64,000 bases of DNA from Blattamonas nauphoetae (GCA_033064195.1 JARBJD010000043.1:186001-250000); one strand, 5' to 3'; shown: positions 1 through 10,530, counted from the first letter of the stretch. The notes: generated by a model not told the origin, from the sequence alone. Made by a program: numbers and translations.

Positions 1-122
1 TCCATCTGCACGTCCTCCTGTCCCTTTCTATTCTTCTCCCTCTTCTCAACCATCTTACAGACGGCGAAAAGTTCCTTTTTGCGAGTGTTTTTGTTGTTGA
101 GCGTCTTTTCTCGTCAATCTCA

Positions 123-1294
123 ATGATCCAACAGGCAAAGGGGGAATTACAGATTAATTTCTCGGAATCTACCCATCATACGGTCTTCATCGTCCTCTTC
201 CGGTTTATTCTGCACCTTGCGAAAACAGGAAGCAACACTGCAGCCTTCTCAGCGGCGAAATTCCTCCTTTCATTGGATCGATCAGACCCGCTGCATGTTC
301 ACGTCCTTTTGGACTCCCTTGCTCTGAAAGCGAAGGATACTGGCTTTGTTGAACCATTTTTTGATTTGTTTCGGCTTTCTGCACATGCAGATGACATTCC
401 GGATGATCTCAGAGCCCATCCTCAATATTTCTCCGTGTCAGTTGCGAAATGGATGGAAAAAGGAGATGATCCTTCATCTTTTGAAGCCACAGCGCAATGT
501 GTGCTTGCCCATCCTTCTGTTTGTGCTTCTCTTGTGGAAAGGACACTCGAAAGCATGCACGGGTCAGATCGCGACCTGTCCCATCAATATCGGCAGAAAT
601 GGACAGAAATCAAAGACACCAGAATCGAGGGTGCGATAATGAATGGAAAGACCTTCTCAAAACAGCACAAAAGCAAGACATATAACCATCTCACACGAAT
701 CTACAGTGAGAGGATGTATCGAATTGTTGGACGGGAAAAAGTATGTTTCTTGTGGAACCTTCCCATTTTTGGCTAATTTTTGTATTTTCACGCATTCATA
801 TAATCTCTGTCACATCTTCTCGTTTTTATCATTTTTCGTCTCTCCAGTACCTTCCTCACCTTCTCAACGTATGCTCCTCGCTCGTGGGTCTCTCACCCTG
901 CCCCCCTCTCCCCTCATTCCCACCAATTCCGACTTTCCCTCCATCCACCACAAACTCACTCCAGCATCTCACTTTCTCCGACTATGCTGATATTCCCTCA
1001 CCCATTTTCCCGCATTTTTCATTTTTCGACGATCCTGTGTACGAAGCATTCATTTTGAATGATGAGACTGGAACACAGAACGAACAGATGCTTCTCGCAG
1101 AACAACGACTCTGGCAGATGCAGGGCCAACAAGAAGGCAGGCAGAATGAGAACAATCCAAACCGATTTGGGAGGTTTGATTTTGGGAATTATGCTGCCCC
1201 TAATTGGCTTCAGCGGAGGCAAAGACCATTACCGTTGCATTTGCCTGGATTTGTTTTGTTTTTCTTGTCTATGCTTCCGTTTTATGATTTATAA
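123..1294 (+). CDS. TCF25: TCF25/Nulp1 (Rqc1)-like protein, 5'-partial, two exons
   Basis: The first exon (open from 123) contains a helical segment FRFILHLAKTGSNTAAFSA followed by KFLLSLDRSDPLHVHVLLDS, which matches the TCF25/Rqc1 family pattern of a helix pair then LLSLDP-x-DPLG-x-LLLID. TCF25 proteins act in the ribosome-associated quality-control complex on stalled 60S subunits; that role is family knowledge. Exon 1 ends at 740 in phase 0 with donor GTATGT at 741. The acceptor CTCCAG ends at 847, and exon 2 reopens in the same phase (YLPHLLNVCSSLVG), giving a 107-bp intron. Exon 2 runs to a TAA at 1292-1294 and has a Gln/Asn-rich tail. The family's basic N-terminal half lies upstream of the window, so the ATG at 123 is probably internal or near an upstream splice junction. 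Family call fairly good; C-terminal exon limits less sure. Confidence 0.6.
741..847 (+). other. spliceosomal intron in the TCF25-like gene
   Basis: GTATGT donor at 741, pyrimidine-rich tract and CTCCAG acceptor ending at 847. Removing it joins two frames in phase 0; without it exon 1 runs into a stop at 774-776 and loses the family's C-terminal part. Confidence 0.6.
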
Positions 1295-1556
1295 TGATAT
1301 TTCCCTTTTATTGTTTGGAAAATTTAATCAAGAAATCGTGAAACTCGAACAGGTTTTCGATCAAACCACTCTCAAAGAGACAAGCAACCTTGCTCGTTTT
1401 CATTATCCTTGAACGTAATAGCGAAAGTTCTCTTCACAAGTTCATGAATCCACCTACTCAATCGAAGCGTCGGCCGGTCTTTCAGACCGTTCCAAAGTCA
1501 GTCTGCCATTTCGTTCTCATTTTCAATTCTTCATCTCTCTCTGTTTTGTTTGAAAT

Positions 1557-3302
1557 GTGCTTTCAACACTTTTTCAGACGCCACCTCGTCATGCTCAATC
1601 ACCCGCTGCCATAAATAAGACAAAATCGTATGAATCCCCGATTCGCACCTCAGCCAAACACACATCCGTCACAACACCCAATAATCCAACTCAGCCACGA
1701 AAACTCCCTGAAACAGACACAATTGTTCGAAGAATCCCCCCATTAAATCAACAAGGCACACAATCAGCTCCGTCGATGCCGAAAGGCACTCCCAAAACAG
1801 CTCTCCGCCAATCTCGAAGTGGGGAACTGACAACCGAAGGAATGGGAGCAGAAAAGCTCGCACGATTCAAAGCCCTTCTTGACCAGCAAAGAAAGACGAA
1901 AGAAGAGGCTCAGTCCCAACATTCTGACGATCCTCCCAAAAAACAAGAATGGCCACATCCATTCACCCCGCCCAGATCAACTCCAGATGTCCAAGAATCA
2001 GAGTCCGCACAAACATTGGATTCCCAGGGACACGGTGGCCGCTCACGAACCACCCCAGACAAGAAGAAAACAGCCACCAAAGTTGAACCGGCGATTGTCG
2101 CTCCCCAACCGCGAATACCACATCAGGCGCACATCAACATGACGTCAGAAGACCTAAACCCAACACCTCATGTGGAAACAAAGACACACACAACAACATT
2201 TGGAAGTGCGGAGGAAGAAGCGTTGGAAAGAGAGATTGAAGAGCTGACTCGAAGTGTGAACAACAAACTGTCAACCCCGAAACTGGCGAAGTTGAAACAA
2301 AATGATGTAAATGGCGAGACAGAGAAAGCAAAGGAAGAAGAAGAGAAAAGAAGAGACGAAGCGAAAGAGGCTGATCTTCGAAGAAAAATCGAAGATGAAA
2401 TGGGAAGCAAGTTGAGAAAAGAGATGCAGGATGAGTTGAGAGAAGAACTGCGTGCGGAACTTCGAGCGGAAGTGGAAGAGGAAGTCCGAAGCGAACTGCA
2501 AAAGGAGATTGACCAGAAAGTGTCCCAGCAAGTCAGAACGCAACTGGAATCATTCGAAAACACTGTGCGGTTGGAGGTGGAGCAGGAATTCAGGCAAGAA
2601 CTCGAAAGAAAGAAGAAAAAACGACACCCAAATTCGACCCAATTCAACCCCATCGAATCGTCCATATTCTCCGATTCTGACGATTCCAGCGCCGAAAACG
2701 AAGAAAACGAGAGATTGAAGGAAGAATTGAGGGTTGCGGAGGAAGACAGGGCGAGGATGGAGTTGTCGCTGGAAGACGCGAAATATGAGAAAGAGGATCT
2801 CGAAAGGCAACTTCGACTGATTGAAGAGGAATTGAACGAAATGAAGCGGAAAGAAGATGAATATGAAGACGAACAGGAAAGACAGCGGAGGGAGTTCGAG
2901 CAAACGAAGAGAGAGTTGATTGAGGCAGAACAGGGACGAGAACGGGCAGAAGGGGAAATTTGGGGGAAAACAGCAAAAGAAGCAGAATTAACGACAGCTT
3001 TGGAGTTGGAACGAGAGGAACTTCAACGAACACAAGACGCCCTCGACGAAGCTGAGAAAGACTTTGAGAAAGCGAAAGAAGAGGGCAGACAGAAAGAGAG
3101 GATGATTGAGGAGTTGGAGAGGGAGATGAGGGAGTTGGAGGGAGTGGTGTCGCAGCTGGGCGAGGTAGTTCTCAAATGGCTTGATAAACGGAGTCAGACA
3201 GAGGAAGAATGGGTGAAAAGCGAGAATGAGTTTGTGGAGGCTGTGGAAGAGTACGTTGAGCAGATTGTGGGGAAGGGAGAGAAGACGAGAGCTGCGGGAT
3301 GA
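1557..3302 (+). CDS. coiled-coil protein with disordered N-terminus
   Basis: A 581-codon frame ending in TGA. Residues 1 to about 220 are low-complexity and rich in Pro, Ser, Thr and Gln, so probably disordered. From about residue 222 (EREIEELTRSVNNKL) to about 560 the protein is almost continuous charged heptad sequence rich in Glu, Lys and Arg (for example KLRKEMQDELREELRAEL), interrupted at about residue 350-378 by a KKKKRHP stretch and an acidic serine patch. This is a long coiled coil as in cytoskeletal or basal-body proteins, but no family is recognised. The start is uncertain: TTTTCAG ends at 1577, and an ATG at 1444 could begin a short first exon with a donor at 1477 or 1489 in matching phase. 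Transcript ends would settle this. Confidence 0.65.
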   Translation: MLSTLFQTPPRHAQSPAAINKTKSYESPIRTSAKHTSVTTPNNPTQPRKLPETDTIVRRIPPLNQQGTQSAPSMPKGTPKTALRQSRSGELTTEGMGAEKLARFKALLDQQRKTKEEAQSQHSDDPPKKQEWPHPFTPPRSTPDVQESESAQTLDSQGHGGRSRTTPDKKKTATKVEPAIVAPQPRIPHQAHINMTSEDLNPTPHVETKTHTTTFGSAEEEALEREIEELTRSVNNKLSTPKLAKLKQNDVNGETEKAKEEEEKRRDEAKEADLRRKIEDEMGSKLRKEMQDELREELRAELRAEVEEEVRSELQKEIDQKVSQQVRTQLESFENTVRLEVEQEFRQELERKKKKRHPNSTQFNPIESSIFSDSDDSSAENEENERLKEELRVAEEDRARMELSLEDAKYEKEDLERQLRLIEEELNEMKRKEDEYEDEQERQRREFEQTKRELIEAEQGRERAEGEIWGKTAKEAELTTALELEREELQRTQDALDEAEKDFEKAKEEGRQKERMIEELEREMRELEGVVSQLGEVVLKWLDKRSQTEEEWVKSENEFVEAVEEYVEQIVGKGEKTRAAG

Positions 3303-3544
3303 GGCAGAGAGTGTTGATCTTTGTTCATCGGCTGTATCGGCCATAACATTGGACCATTCTTTAATTTTAGATCCTTCTTTGCTAAAATGTAGCTTTTAAT
3401 CCGAGTGTGGAGAGTGGTGATGGTTGGGAATGTGACTGAGCTGAGAAGGGGAGTTGAAACGAGTGAATCCTGAGAGCAGAAAGGTCAAACTTCAAAAAGT
3501 GAAGAAATCTCACACCAAGAACGCGTGGATGGTTGTGGAATGGT

Positions 3545-3855
3545 CAGGAATGAGGGGTCCATCCCATTTCGACGAGATAAACGAGATGTGTTTCAGAGCT
3601 GGTCCAAAAGTCGAGATTGGGAAAGATAATCTGGCCACTATGTGTCATTCAGGGATGCCAGGGATTGTTTGGAGAGAGGACGGTTGACGATGTGACAGTC
3701 AAAGACAGCCGCGTTGAGAATGACCAACCCGAACGAGCTAACCATTTCTGGACGATTGGAAACAATCCCAGAACGTGTTCATCTGCGTCAGCAATCACAG
3801 CATTCCCGACACCCGAGGAGACTCTGCAGAAAGGAATGGGTGTCATTCGAGAGAC
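3545..3855 (-). repeat. conserved 3' tail of SLVALV copy A (antisense frame interrupted)
   Basis: Copy of the ~300-bp tail that follows most SLVALV genes. Read on the + strand it gives the shared peptide GERTVDDVTVKDSRVEND and a HFWTIG motif. The upstream half of that peptide (SHFDEINEMCF, from about 3574) lies in a different frame from the downstream half (from 3617), so the antisense frame is interrupted in this copy. Confidence 0.7.
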
Positions 3856-3861
3856 GCGGCT

Positions 3862-4965
3862 TCATTGAGCAACACGAGATGCAACTTTCCAGATCATCGG
3901 AACATGCAAACCCAGATTTTGCGAGATTGAGAAACAAGGTTGAGTAATAACGTAAACAAAATTTGCGTTCTTTCCGAGCCTCAAAAGTCCTTCGAGTGTA
4001 TCTTGGAAGCCTTCTGAAAACAGAGCTTGCATCATCCGTTTCCCAGATTGGACTACTTCTGCACTTCCTCTCGTCCAAAAGGAGAGTGGTTGTGCAATGT
4101 GCGCAAGAATGCTCCAGACATCAAAATCTCGATTGGCGAGAGAGAGACAACTTGTCAATCCCATCACAATCGGAGATGCGAGAACAAACTCCAATGTTGG
4201 ACGATGAAATGGACCCATTTGAAAGAGTATGCTCAACAGATACACGAACTGAGACAATAAATCTCCGTTGATGACGTGCCGTTTTGAGATCAGAAATGTC
4301 ACAAATTGAGACGATGGCAGCACGACTTTTTGAAATATTATTTCACGACGGTTGAATGCGTCGACGGCAGCAGTGACGCCAGTGTCACTGAGAGACCATG
4401 GAAGTGTGAGATAGACGAAGTGACTGATGATTCCGACCAAACTGTCAATCATCGCTTCATCTTCTGAAATCGATATAGTGTGAGGCTGAACAGTCCTTAA
4501 GAGATTGGGGACGAGATCTGACTCAATGTAATGCAAAGGAAGCGCAGGATATGCATTGAACGATAATTCGAAAAGTGATGACAACGCTGCAGCTACTACA
4601 GTCGAGTGGGAAGATGACAGCAGAGTGTGAATGCCATCAAGAAACTCAGAAGGCGATTCAGTTGAAGAGAAAACAAGGTCATTGTCGAGTTTAGTCGCAG
4701 CGTCTGGTTCATCCTCGCTGTTCAGTTTGAGGCTCTTCAAAAGTCTGGCTGCTCTGTCTTGAAGCGCCTTGTCAAAAGGGTGTTCTCTTCTGATCAGGGC
4801 AACAAGCGAGGAGAAAAGTGTCAATTGTTCCTCCAATGTCAATTCAGCATTGGGATTGTAGTTCAGGAAGGGTTCTTGCAATGTGTTCACAGACGAATGG
4901 GATTCATGTGAAGGACAAAGAGAGCCATCAATGGATGTGCTCTGAGAGATTGACTCTGGATTCAT
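3862..4965 (-). CDS. SLVALV family protein, copy A
   Basis: A 367-aa protein of a multicopy family with ten members in this window. Shared landmarks in order: EPFLNYNPNAELT near residue 30, SLVALIRREHPFDKALQDRA near 50, a HSTVVAAALSSL helix near 118, a VQPHTISIS segment, FNRREIIFQKVVLPSSQFVT, HRPTLEFVLASPIVM and SGKRMMQALFSEGF near the C-terminus. Repeated amphipathic helices with Leu, Ala and Val spacing suggest an all-alpha HEAT/ARM-like solenoid (inference). No signal peptide or membrane segment is seen. The C-terminus (after SQNLGLHV) differs from its paralogues. The ATG was chosen because the TGGGCTGATC box lies 14 nt upstream, as in all other copies. Function unknown. Confidence 0.75.
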   Translation of the reverse strand: MNPESISQSTSIDGSLCPSHESHSSVNTLQEPFLNYNPNAELTLEEQLTLFSSLVALIRREHPFDKALQDRAARLLKSLKLNSEDEPDAATKLDNDLVFSSTESPSEFLDGIHTLLSSSHSTVVAAALSSLFELSFNAYPALPLHYIESDLVPNLLRTVQPHTISISEDEAMIDSLVGIISHFVYLTLPWSLSDTGVTAAVDAFNRREIIFQKVVLPSSQFVTFLISKRHVINGDLLSQFVYLLSILFQMGPFHRPTLEFVLASPIVMGLTSCLSLANRDFDVWSILAHIAQPLSFWTRGSAEVVQSGKRMMQALFSEGFQDTLEGLLRLGKNANFVYVITQPCFSISQNLGLHVPMIWKVASRVAQ

Positions 4966-4979
4966 TAGAGCGTGAGGTG

Positions 4980-4989
4980 GATCAGCCCA
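4980..4989 (-). promoter_or_regulatory. TGGGCTGATC box, copy A
   Basis: Reads TGGGCTGATC on the minus strand with 14 nt between it and the ATG of copy A. Same sequence and spacing class as the other eight copies with a start codon. Confidence 0.5.
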
Positions 4990-5151
4990 TTCATCATTTG
5001 AGCTATTCTCTCCTCACGTCTGGAAGTCTCTCGACATAGCCATTTTGTTTGAGTACAAATTGAGACAAACCAATTCATGACAATCTGTTTGGACGAAAAG
5101 ATAATGAAATGTGCAAAACAAGAGACGAATAATGATGTGTGAAATGACGAT

Positions 5152-6225
5152 TCACTCTTCTGGCACATTCAATCCCAGCAATTTTGAGATTGCATTGTCA
5201 GGTAGCGGAATCCAGAGGCTCCAATTCATGTCCGTGGTAGGTTTCAGGACGTGTTCGAGGATGTCTTCGAAGCCTTCCGAATTCAGGGCTTGCATCATCC
5301 GTTTCCCAGATTGGGTCACTTCTGGACCTTCATTCTTCCATTCTTTCAGCGAAAAGTTGATGTGGCTGAGAATGTTCCCGAGAACGGAGAGGTCTTCGAT
5401 GATTGAGAGACAACTTGTGATGGCCATCACAATCGGCGATGCGAGGACAAATTCCAACGTTGGACGATGAAATTGGCTTATTCGAATGTGTATGTACAAC
5501 AGATACATGAAAGAGAAGAGTAAGTCTCCATTGAGGAGGTACCGATTTGAGATCAGAAATGTCACAAATTGAGACAATGGAAGCACGACCTTCCGAAAGA
5601 TCATTTCACGAACGTTGAATGCATCGATTGCAGTTGTGATACCAAGGTTTATGAGAGACCATGGTTGTGTGAGGAGGATGCAATCGTCGATGACATTGAC
5701 GAGCCTGCCGAACATTGTTTCATTTCCTGCGATTGGCAGTGGGTGAGGTTGAACAGTCGCAAAGACTTTGGTGATGAGATCTGATTCCACGAGACGATAT
5801 CGAACAGAAAGTGATGAAAAGTACAGTGCGTTGCGAAGTAACAACAGCGCTGCTGCAACTACAGTCGAGTGGGGAGATGACAGCAGAGTAGTAATACTTT
5901 CAACAAAGCCAGAAAGCGAACCGGCTGATGAGGGAACGAGTTCAGTCGCGAGTGTGTCTGCTAAACCTGTTTTATCCCAGTCCGGGCTTATGCACTTCAG
6001 AAATTGTGCGGTTCGGTCTTGAAGGGCACTGTCAAAAGGATATTCAGCTTTCACGAGTGCAACAAGTGAACAGAAAATGGCTGATTTGTCCTCAAAGGAC
6101 AAATCTGTGTTTTCATCGAAATGTAAGAAAGGTTCCTGCAATGTGTCGATACTCGAATGTGGATCAGGCAAGCGATTCAAACAGGTGTCATTGGTTTTGT
6201 TCAAAGTGGCCGATTCTTCTTCCAT
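5152..6225 (-). CDS. SLVALV family protein, copy B
   Basis: A 357-aa full-length member: EPFLHFDENTDLSFEDKS, SLVALVKAEYPFDSALQDRT, HSTVVAAALLLLRNAL, VQPHPLPIAGNE, FNVREMIFRKVVLPLSQFVT, HRPTLEFVLASPIVM, SGKRMMQALNSEGFEDILEH and a C-terminal ISKLLGLNVPEE. Same inferred helical solenoid as copy A, and no membrane segment. It lies head-to-tail with copy A, about 190 bp apart, but lacks the conserved 3' tail at its own end. The reading frame just upstream of the ATG contains an in-frame TGA, so this ATG is the first usable start unless an upstream exon exists. Function unknown. Confidence 0.75.
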   Translation of the reverse strand: MEEESATLNKTNDTCLNRLPDPHSSIDTLQEPFLHFDENTDLSFEDKSAIFCSLVALVKAEYPFDSALQDRTAQFLKCISPDWDKTGLADTLATELVPSSAGSLSGFVESITTLLSSPHSTVVAAALLLLRNALYFSSLSVRYRLVESDLITKVFATVQPHPLPIAGNETMFGRLVNVIDDCILLTQPWSLINLGITTAIDAFNVREMIFRKVVLPLSQFVTFLISNRYLLNGDLLFSFMYLLYIHIRISQFHRPTLEFVLASPIVMAITSCLSIIEDLSVLGNILSHINFSLKEWKNEGPEVTQSGKRMMQALNSEGFEDILEHVLKPTTDMNWSLWIPLPDNAISKLLGLNVPEE

Positions 6226-6239
6226 TCATAACGATGGAG

Positions 6240-6249
6240 GATCTTCCCA
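6240..6249 (-). promoter_or_regulatory. TGGGAAGATC box, copy B
   Basis: Minus-strand TGGGAAGATC (one change from consensus TGGGATGATC), 14 nt upstream of the ATG of copy B. Confidence 0.45.
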
Positions 6250-6516
6250 CAATCCATTGTGCGCTTCAAACAGACTCCCATCAAACCAGTTGCACAAACC
6301 ACAAATTGTTCGAAGGAATGTCATCAAAATGAAGAGAAGAATGACAGCGACCAAAACACAGACAATGTCGATTGACAGCCACCCACGATCTGTTTGAGGT
6401 GTGTCTCATTATTTTTGAGATTACTGATTTGTGCCATCTGCACATTGTTCTGTTTTCCTTATTCACGCTCCATCTGTCAATCCAATACTTCTCTCCCTTT
6501 GTTGTCTCTCCAAACC

Positions 6517-6967
6517 TGTGTAGTTCTCAATGAAATAATCCTCGCGTCACAAAATCGTACTGACGCAGTAATTCTCCTAAAAAATTATCTTTCTTCGTTT
6601 ATCATCCCTAAATACATCATTTCTGAACTTTTTTCAATTTCATAAAAACATAGAAGTTGTCACGATCAACTCTGAAATCTCACGTTTTTTCAATTTTTCT
6701 CTTTAATGGATGTATTTTGTCCATTGTTTCACATAGAGACCTCTTTTTTTGTTGTTTTCCATCCTTTCCCTGTCTTTGAACTTGTTTTGCAATAAAAAGT
6801 GTGCAAAAATGTGCTGATCTTAGAAAGGCCATTTCATGCGCGATCAGGCTTGAAATCTATAAATTCACCTTTCTTATGTGTACTCAACAACTAAATCTGA
6901 ATTCAGTAAAATTTGATTTTTTTCCACGCTCATATATTATTTGCATCATTTCATTGAGATTTACACA
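6517..6967. mobile_element. MITE-like insertion with ~24-bp imperfect inverted ends
   Basis: Left end TGTGTAGTTCTCAATGAAAT; the right end read in reverse is TGTGTAAATCTCAATGAAAT. The interior is AT-rich without a credible gene. The paralogous segment at 14461-14480 lacks the ~450 bp and joins CTCCAAACC directly to CATTTCAGTATC, so it serves as an approximate empty site. The target duplication cannot be fixed exactly (2-3 bp, CC or ACC). Superfamily not assignable. Confidence 0.6.
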
Positions 6968-7300
6968 CCTTATTTCAGTATCTCTGGATGTAATTGACGC
7001 CAATATCAAACCGACAAGCGTTTGATTCATGTTTTAACACGAGGAACCCAAACTCGAAACCAAACACACTCGAATCGCCTCTCCTCGTCCTCCAAAATTG
7101 AACAATGATTCCACAGCACACTCCCTGGACGCTTCTCTTTTTCTCAAATGTGTTTGTGTTCCCCCCATCACACTCCATCCTTCTTCTCTTCTCTCCTTCT
7201 CATTCTCACCTCTCACTCCCAGATTCCGCTGACTTCGCATCTGAAATAGAATCCATCACACCTTTCGACGGTTCCTCTGCTGCCGATCTGTTCTGTGGAG

Positions 7301-7309
7301 TGTTTTCAC
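7301..7309. repeat. 9-bp target-site duplication, left (TGTTTTCAC)
   Basis: TGTTTTCAC abuts the left end of the 7310-10632 element and recurs at 10633-10641. The empty site at 14800-14808 has one copy. Confidence 0.85.
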
Positions 7310-8124
7310 GGTTAAGTATAGGCGCAGATCCGATTTTCGCTACGCGCAGATCCCTTTTTTTGGATACGCGCAGATCCAAATGGATACACGCAGATCCAAA
7401 AGGATCGATGATTTATTTGTGCTTACCATATCCAATTCATGTCATTTCACTCTGAATGCTCACAATTCATATTTACTCTCACAAATTTATCACAAATCTG
7501 TTTTTGTACTGTCGTCAAACGAGAATGTCGATCTTCCCATCACCCGTCTCTCGATTGATGTTCCTACTCTAAATCTGAGACCGATATTACTTAGCTTGGT
7601 ATGTAATTTTCCCACACTGACCATGTTTTTCCCTTTTCTTGTCCATGGATGACACTTCAGGCTGTTCTGAAACGTCTCCCAATAGCTATCAATTTTCTCT
7701 TCAACATCAGCTCTGTTTCTAAAAATATTCACAACGATCCACGCTCTTCTCTTCCCTTCTACCGCTTTCGTATCGTCAACACACATTTCTTCATCCAAAT
7801 CGTCATCATATCTCGAATGAAGAAACGACAATGTATCTTGCTTTTGCTGGCATCAATTTCTGTATATTATTGTTTGTCGCATTAAATTTCACATATTTCT
7901 TCGATATCTCTCTCCATACAACAGTCAAATTCTGTATATCCATCACAAGCACCACGATCTTCATGAGAATCCAATTTTGCGTTTCCTGGGTGATATCCGT
8001 CTGAAATGATCAACAAGTGATCCGGATGACCAGTAGTTTAGTATACTTCTGACAGCTTCCCCGATAAATCGCGATCGTGCTAGTTCTCATGACACTCGTC
8101 AGGATTTCGTTCTGATATTGGCGT

Positions 8125-8688
8125 TTGGTTCCTCATTTCCGTGAAAATGAAACACCACCATCTCCTGCTCCAACTTTTAATACGTTGCTCACTCACAAGT
8201 CAAAAACTGCGGAAGAAATGATGATCCTCCCTCCTTCATCGTTACGTGCTCTCCATCCGGTGTATACCCCACCTATTGTCATTAAGCCGACGTCTCCACT
8301 CGCAAGCAGCTATGGGGGGATGTCAGGTCGACCAGCATGGAGTCAAAGAACACGCAGGCCAATTCTGTTCTGGAAGCTGTCGAGCAGAAAAAAGAAGAAC
8401 AATCAAAAGTTTTCGGACTTCGTCACAAACGCACGGCAGGAGCGCAGCCTCAGCAAGAAAGGCGTCAATGCAGGACTCGTTCGCACCGTCGGAAGGAGCA
8501 CGGCTGAGAAATCACTCTTCACGACGATCTCCGACCAACTGGACACTGATGCCCCCGAACCTCTCGTTCCTCGCCAAGCAGAACAGCATCCCCTCGTGAA
8601 ACACAAATACAAGCCAAATGCAACCACAGCCATCGACAAGAAGTCAGCACGGTCTCTCAACATCTCCAACGACATCACAGCCAGATAA
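8125..8688 (+). CDS. uncharacterised ORF inside the MULE-like element
   Basis: A 187-codon frame of basic, Ser/Pro-rich sequence with a Lys-rich patch (WKLSSRKKKNNQKF) near residue 85. No domain is recognised and it does not look like a transposase. Base composition here is richer in G+C than the AT-rich DNA on either side in the element, so it might be a host gene piece picked up by the element (Pack-MULE style). It could equally be a chance frame; an overlapping + frame (8246-8599) is open too. Confidence 0.25.
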   Translation: MVPHFRENETPPSPAPTFNTLLTHKSKTAEEMMILPPSSLRALHPVYTPPIVIKPTSPLASSYGGMSGRPAWSQRTRRPILFWKLSSRKKKNNQKFSDFVTNARQERSLSKKGVNAGLVRTVGRSTAEKSLFTTISDQLDTDAPEPLVPRQAEQHPLVKHKYKPNATTAIDKKSARSLNISNDITAR

Positions 8689-9202
8689 TGGCAGTTTTGG
8701 TTCATCTGAGTTCAATCAATCATGACAGGCGTCATCTAGATCCGGGAATTCTTTCTCAAACAATGCAAACGTGATCAATCAATGTGAGCTCACGTAAAAC
8801 ACACCCGCCTCGTCGCTCGACCCCCTCTCTCCCCTCCAAATTTCCACAGTAACAATTCAATCCACCACTCCATTCTTTTTATTCTGTGTGATACAATAGA
8901 AGCCGCTATACTGTCTACTTGTCCGCCTCCAATGCCGAAGGCCAACACACTCAATAACACTTGGTCTTTGTCGCCGTATTCGGGAATAATAGCATTATCA
9001 TGGATCACAACCAGAATTTTCAATATTTCATCCAGTGCAGTCTCTTCAAATAGCAATTTGCGACAGTCATCGTTTCGGAATCACCTTGTTCAATTTATCA
9101 ACTTTTTTCAATCGATTTGTTATTCTGAAAGATGTGTGAGAGTAAATCAGTCCATATTGAAGTTTTCTGACACAATAACCAGCCATAAATTCGAACAGAA
9201 AC

Positions 9203-10530
9203 CAGTCACGGACAAAAGTAAGTGGCCACCCTTGCCTGGATTTATGAACAGGTGGTTTTTTCTGATTTTTTCATAAACACCTCACAACAATGGAAGAACA
9301 CAATTTTTCGAATATAAAACAAAAAGAGTGTGGTGAAGTGAAAATCGAGATGAGCGAATGGATCAAGTTCAGAGGTCAATCCTATTGCGGCAACCTTAAC
9401 ACATCTCCTCTCTCTGGAGGAGGAGATGTGACGAGTGTAGTCTATCCCTCCACTGAGAACAGTCTGTCTCCTCTCGTAACTGAGATCTTGTTCGAAATGT
9501 GTCATCCTTTTAGACACAGCAATTGCTTTCACTGGTGCCAAGAATGAAATTTCTCTCTTCTTATCAAATGTTGTGACATGGTGTAGAGAAAATGAGATTC
9601 GCACGTTTTGATAGTACCCGGATAAACCCGTTAAGTCGGATAAACCCGTTACCAACATACCCCACTTCACATTGAAACTTTTATTATGACGACTGATATG
9701 TTGTGCTTGAAAGAAAGTTATTGTTCGAATTCTGAAATGATTTGTCCCCTGTTCAGTTGTTTGATCGAGGTCAATGGGTCAGTTCAAATCGATGAATGAC
9801 CAGCCACGACACCCTGTATGTGATGCTGAGTACAAAGAGGTTGCATCTCAATGTACCATCCCTTGGACGCCTGGGAAGACATTGGCTAAGTTCCGAGCAC
9901 ATTTCGACTTTCACTTTTCTCATTCCATTTCGCAATCATTCTTTCAACAGTGACTCCTGTTTTAAAAATAATGAAAAGAGTAATGAACGGGAAGTGGAAG
10001 GATAATTTTAGTGAAGAGGGGGGACTGCTATGCTCATGTGGAATGGTTAACGGGTTTATCCGCTCTAACGGGTTTGTCCGGGTACTATGAGCACAATTGG
10101 AACATTCCCGATTTATCAGTAATCTGACAGATGTTTACAGATACAGTATTCCCAAGAGGAGATAGAGCGTTTGGGATCAATATAAGGTTTGTTGATGAGG
10201 GATAAAAAAGATTTGATTCTCACATTTTTGACACATTTCGAACAAGATCTCAGTTACGAGAGGAGACAGACTGTTCTCAGTGGAGGGATAGACTACACTC
10301 GTCACATCTCCTCCTCCAGAGAGAGGAGATGTGTTAAGGTTGCCGCAATAGGATTGACCTCTGAACTTGATCCATTCGCTCATCTCGATTTTCACTTCAC
10401 CACACTCTTTTTGTTTTATATTCGAAAAATTGTGTTCTTCCATTGTTGTGAGGTGTTTATGAAAAAATCAGAAAAAACCACCTGTTCATAAATCCAGGCA
10501 AGGGTGGCCACTTACTTTTGTCAGTGACTG
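9203..10530. mobile_element. nested TIR element with ~300-bp inverted arms (Tc1/mariner-like ends)
   Basis: Left arm 9203-9504 and right arm about 10229-10530 are near-perfect inverted copies beginning CAGTCAC(G/T)GACAAAAGTA, reminiscent of Tc1/mariner ends (inference). The flanks show AAC on both sides rather than TA, so the superfamily is unsure. No transposase remains; the centre is occupied by a third element (9611-10088). It sits inside 7310-10632, close to that element's right end. Confidence 0.65.
9611..10088. mobile_element. innermost MITE-like element with tandem-repeat TIRs
   Basis: Ends are inverted copies of ATAGTACCCGGATAAACCCG. Each end holds two tandem CGGATAAACCCGTTA-type units (9618-9652 and 10046-10082). 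About 480 bp, AT-rich, no coding capacity. TA dinucleotides near both tips could be the target duplication. It lies within 9203-10530, making a three-level nest. Confidence 0.6.

Larger units (their letters stand above)
6370..7309 (+). repeat. segmental duplication, copy 1 (partner 14320-14808)
   Basis: From the ACGATCTGTTTGAGGTGTG region to the 7301-7309 target site this matches 14320-14808 closely. The stretch 6970-7309 is nearly identical to 14471-14808. Copy 1 is longer because it holds an extra ~450 bp (6517-6967). Its right edge is interrupted by the insertion at 7310. No gene is recognised in it. Confidence 0.8.

Noticed and set aside
6975-7240. Minus-strand small protein conserved between 7034-7240 and 14533-14715
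   Set aside because: The whole segment is a recent near-identical DNA duplication, so conservation of the frame carries no independent support.
9611-9655. TAAACCC repeats as interstitial telomere sequence
   Set aside because: The motif occurs only twice per end in ~20-bp units containing CG, and as inverted pairs bounding an insert; this is a transposon terminus pattern.
9290-10443. Duplicated ORF beginning MEEHNFSNIKQKECG at both ends of the 9203-10530 element
   Set aside because: It is simply the two inverted arms read in opposite directions; no transposase similarity.
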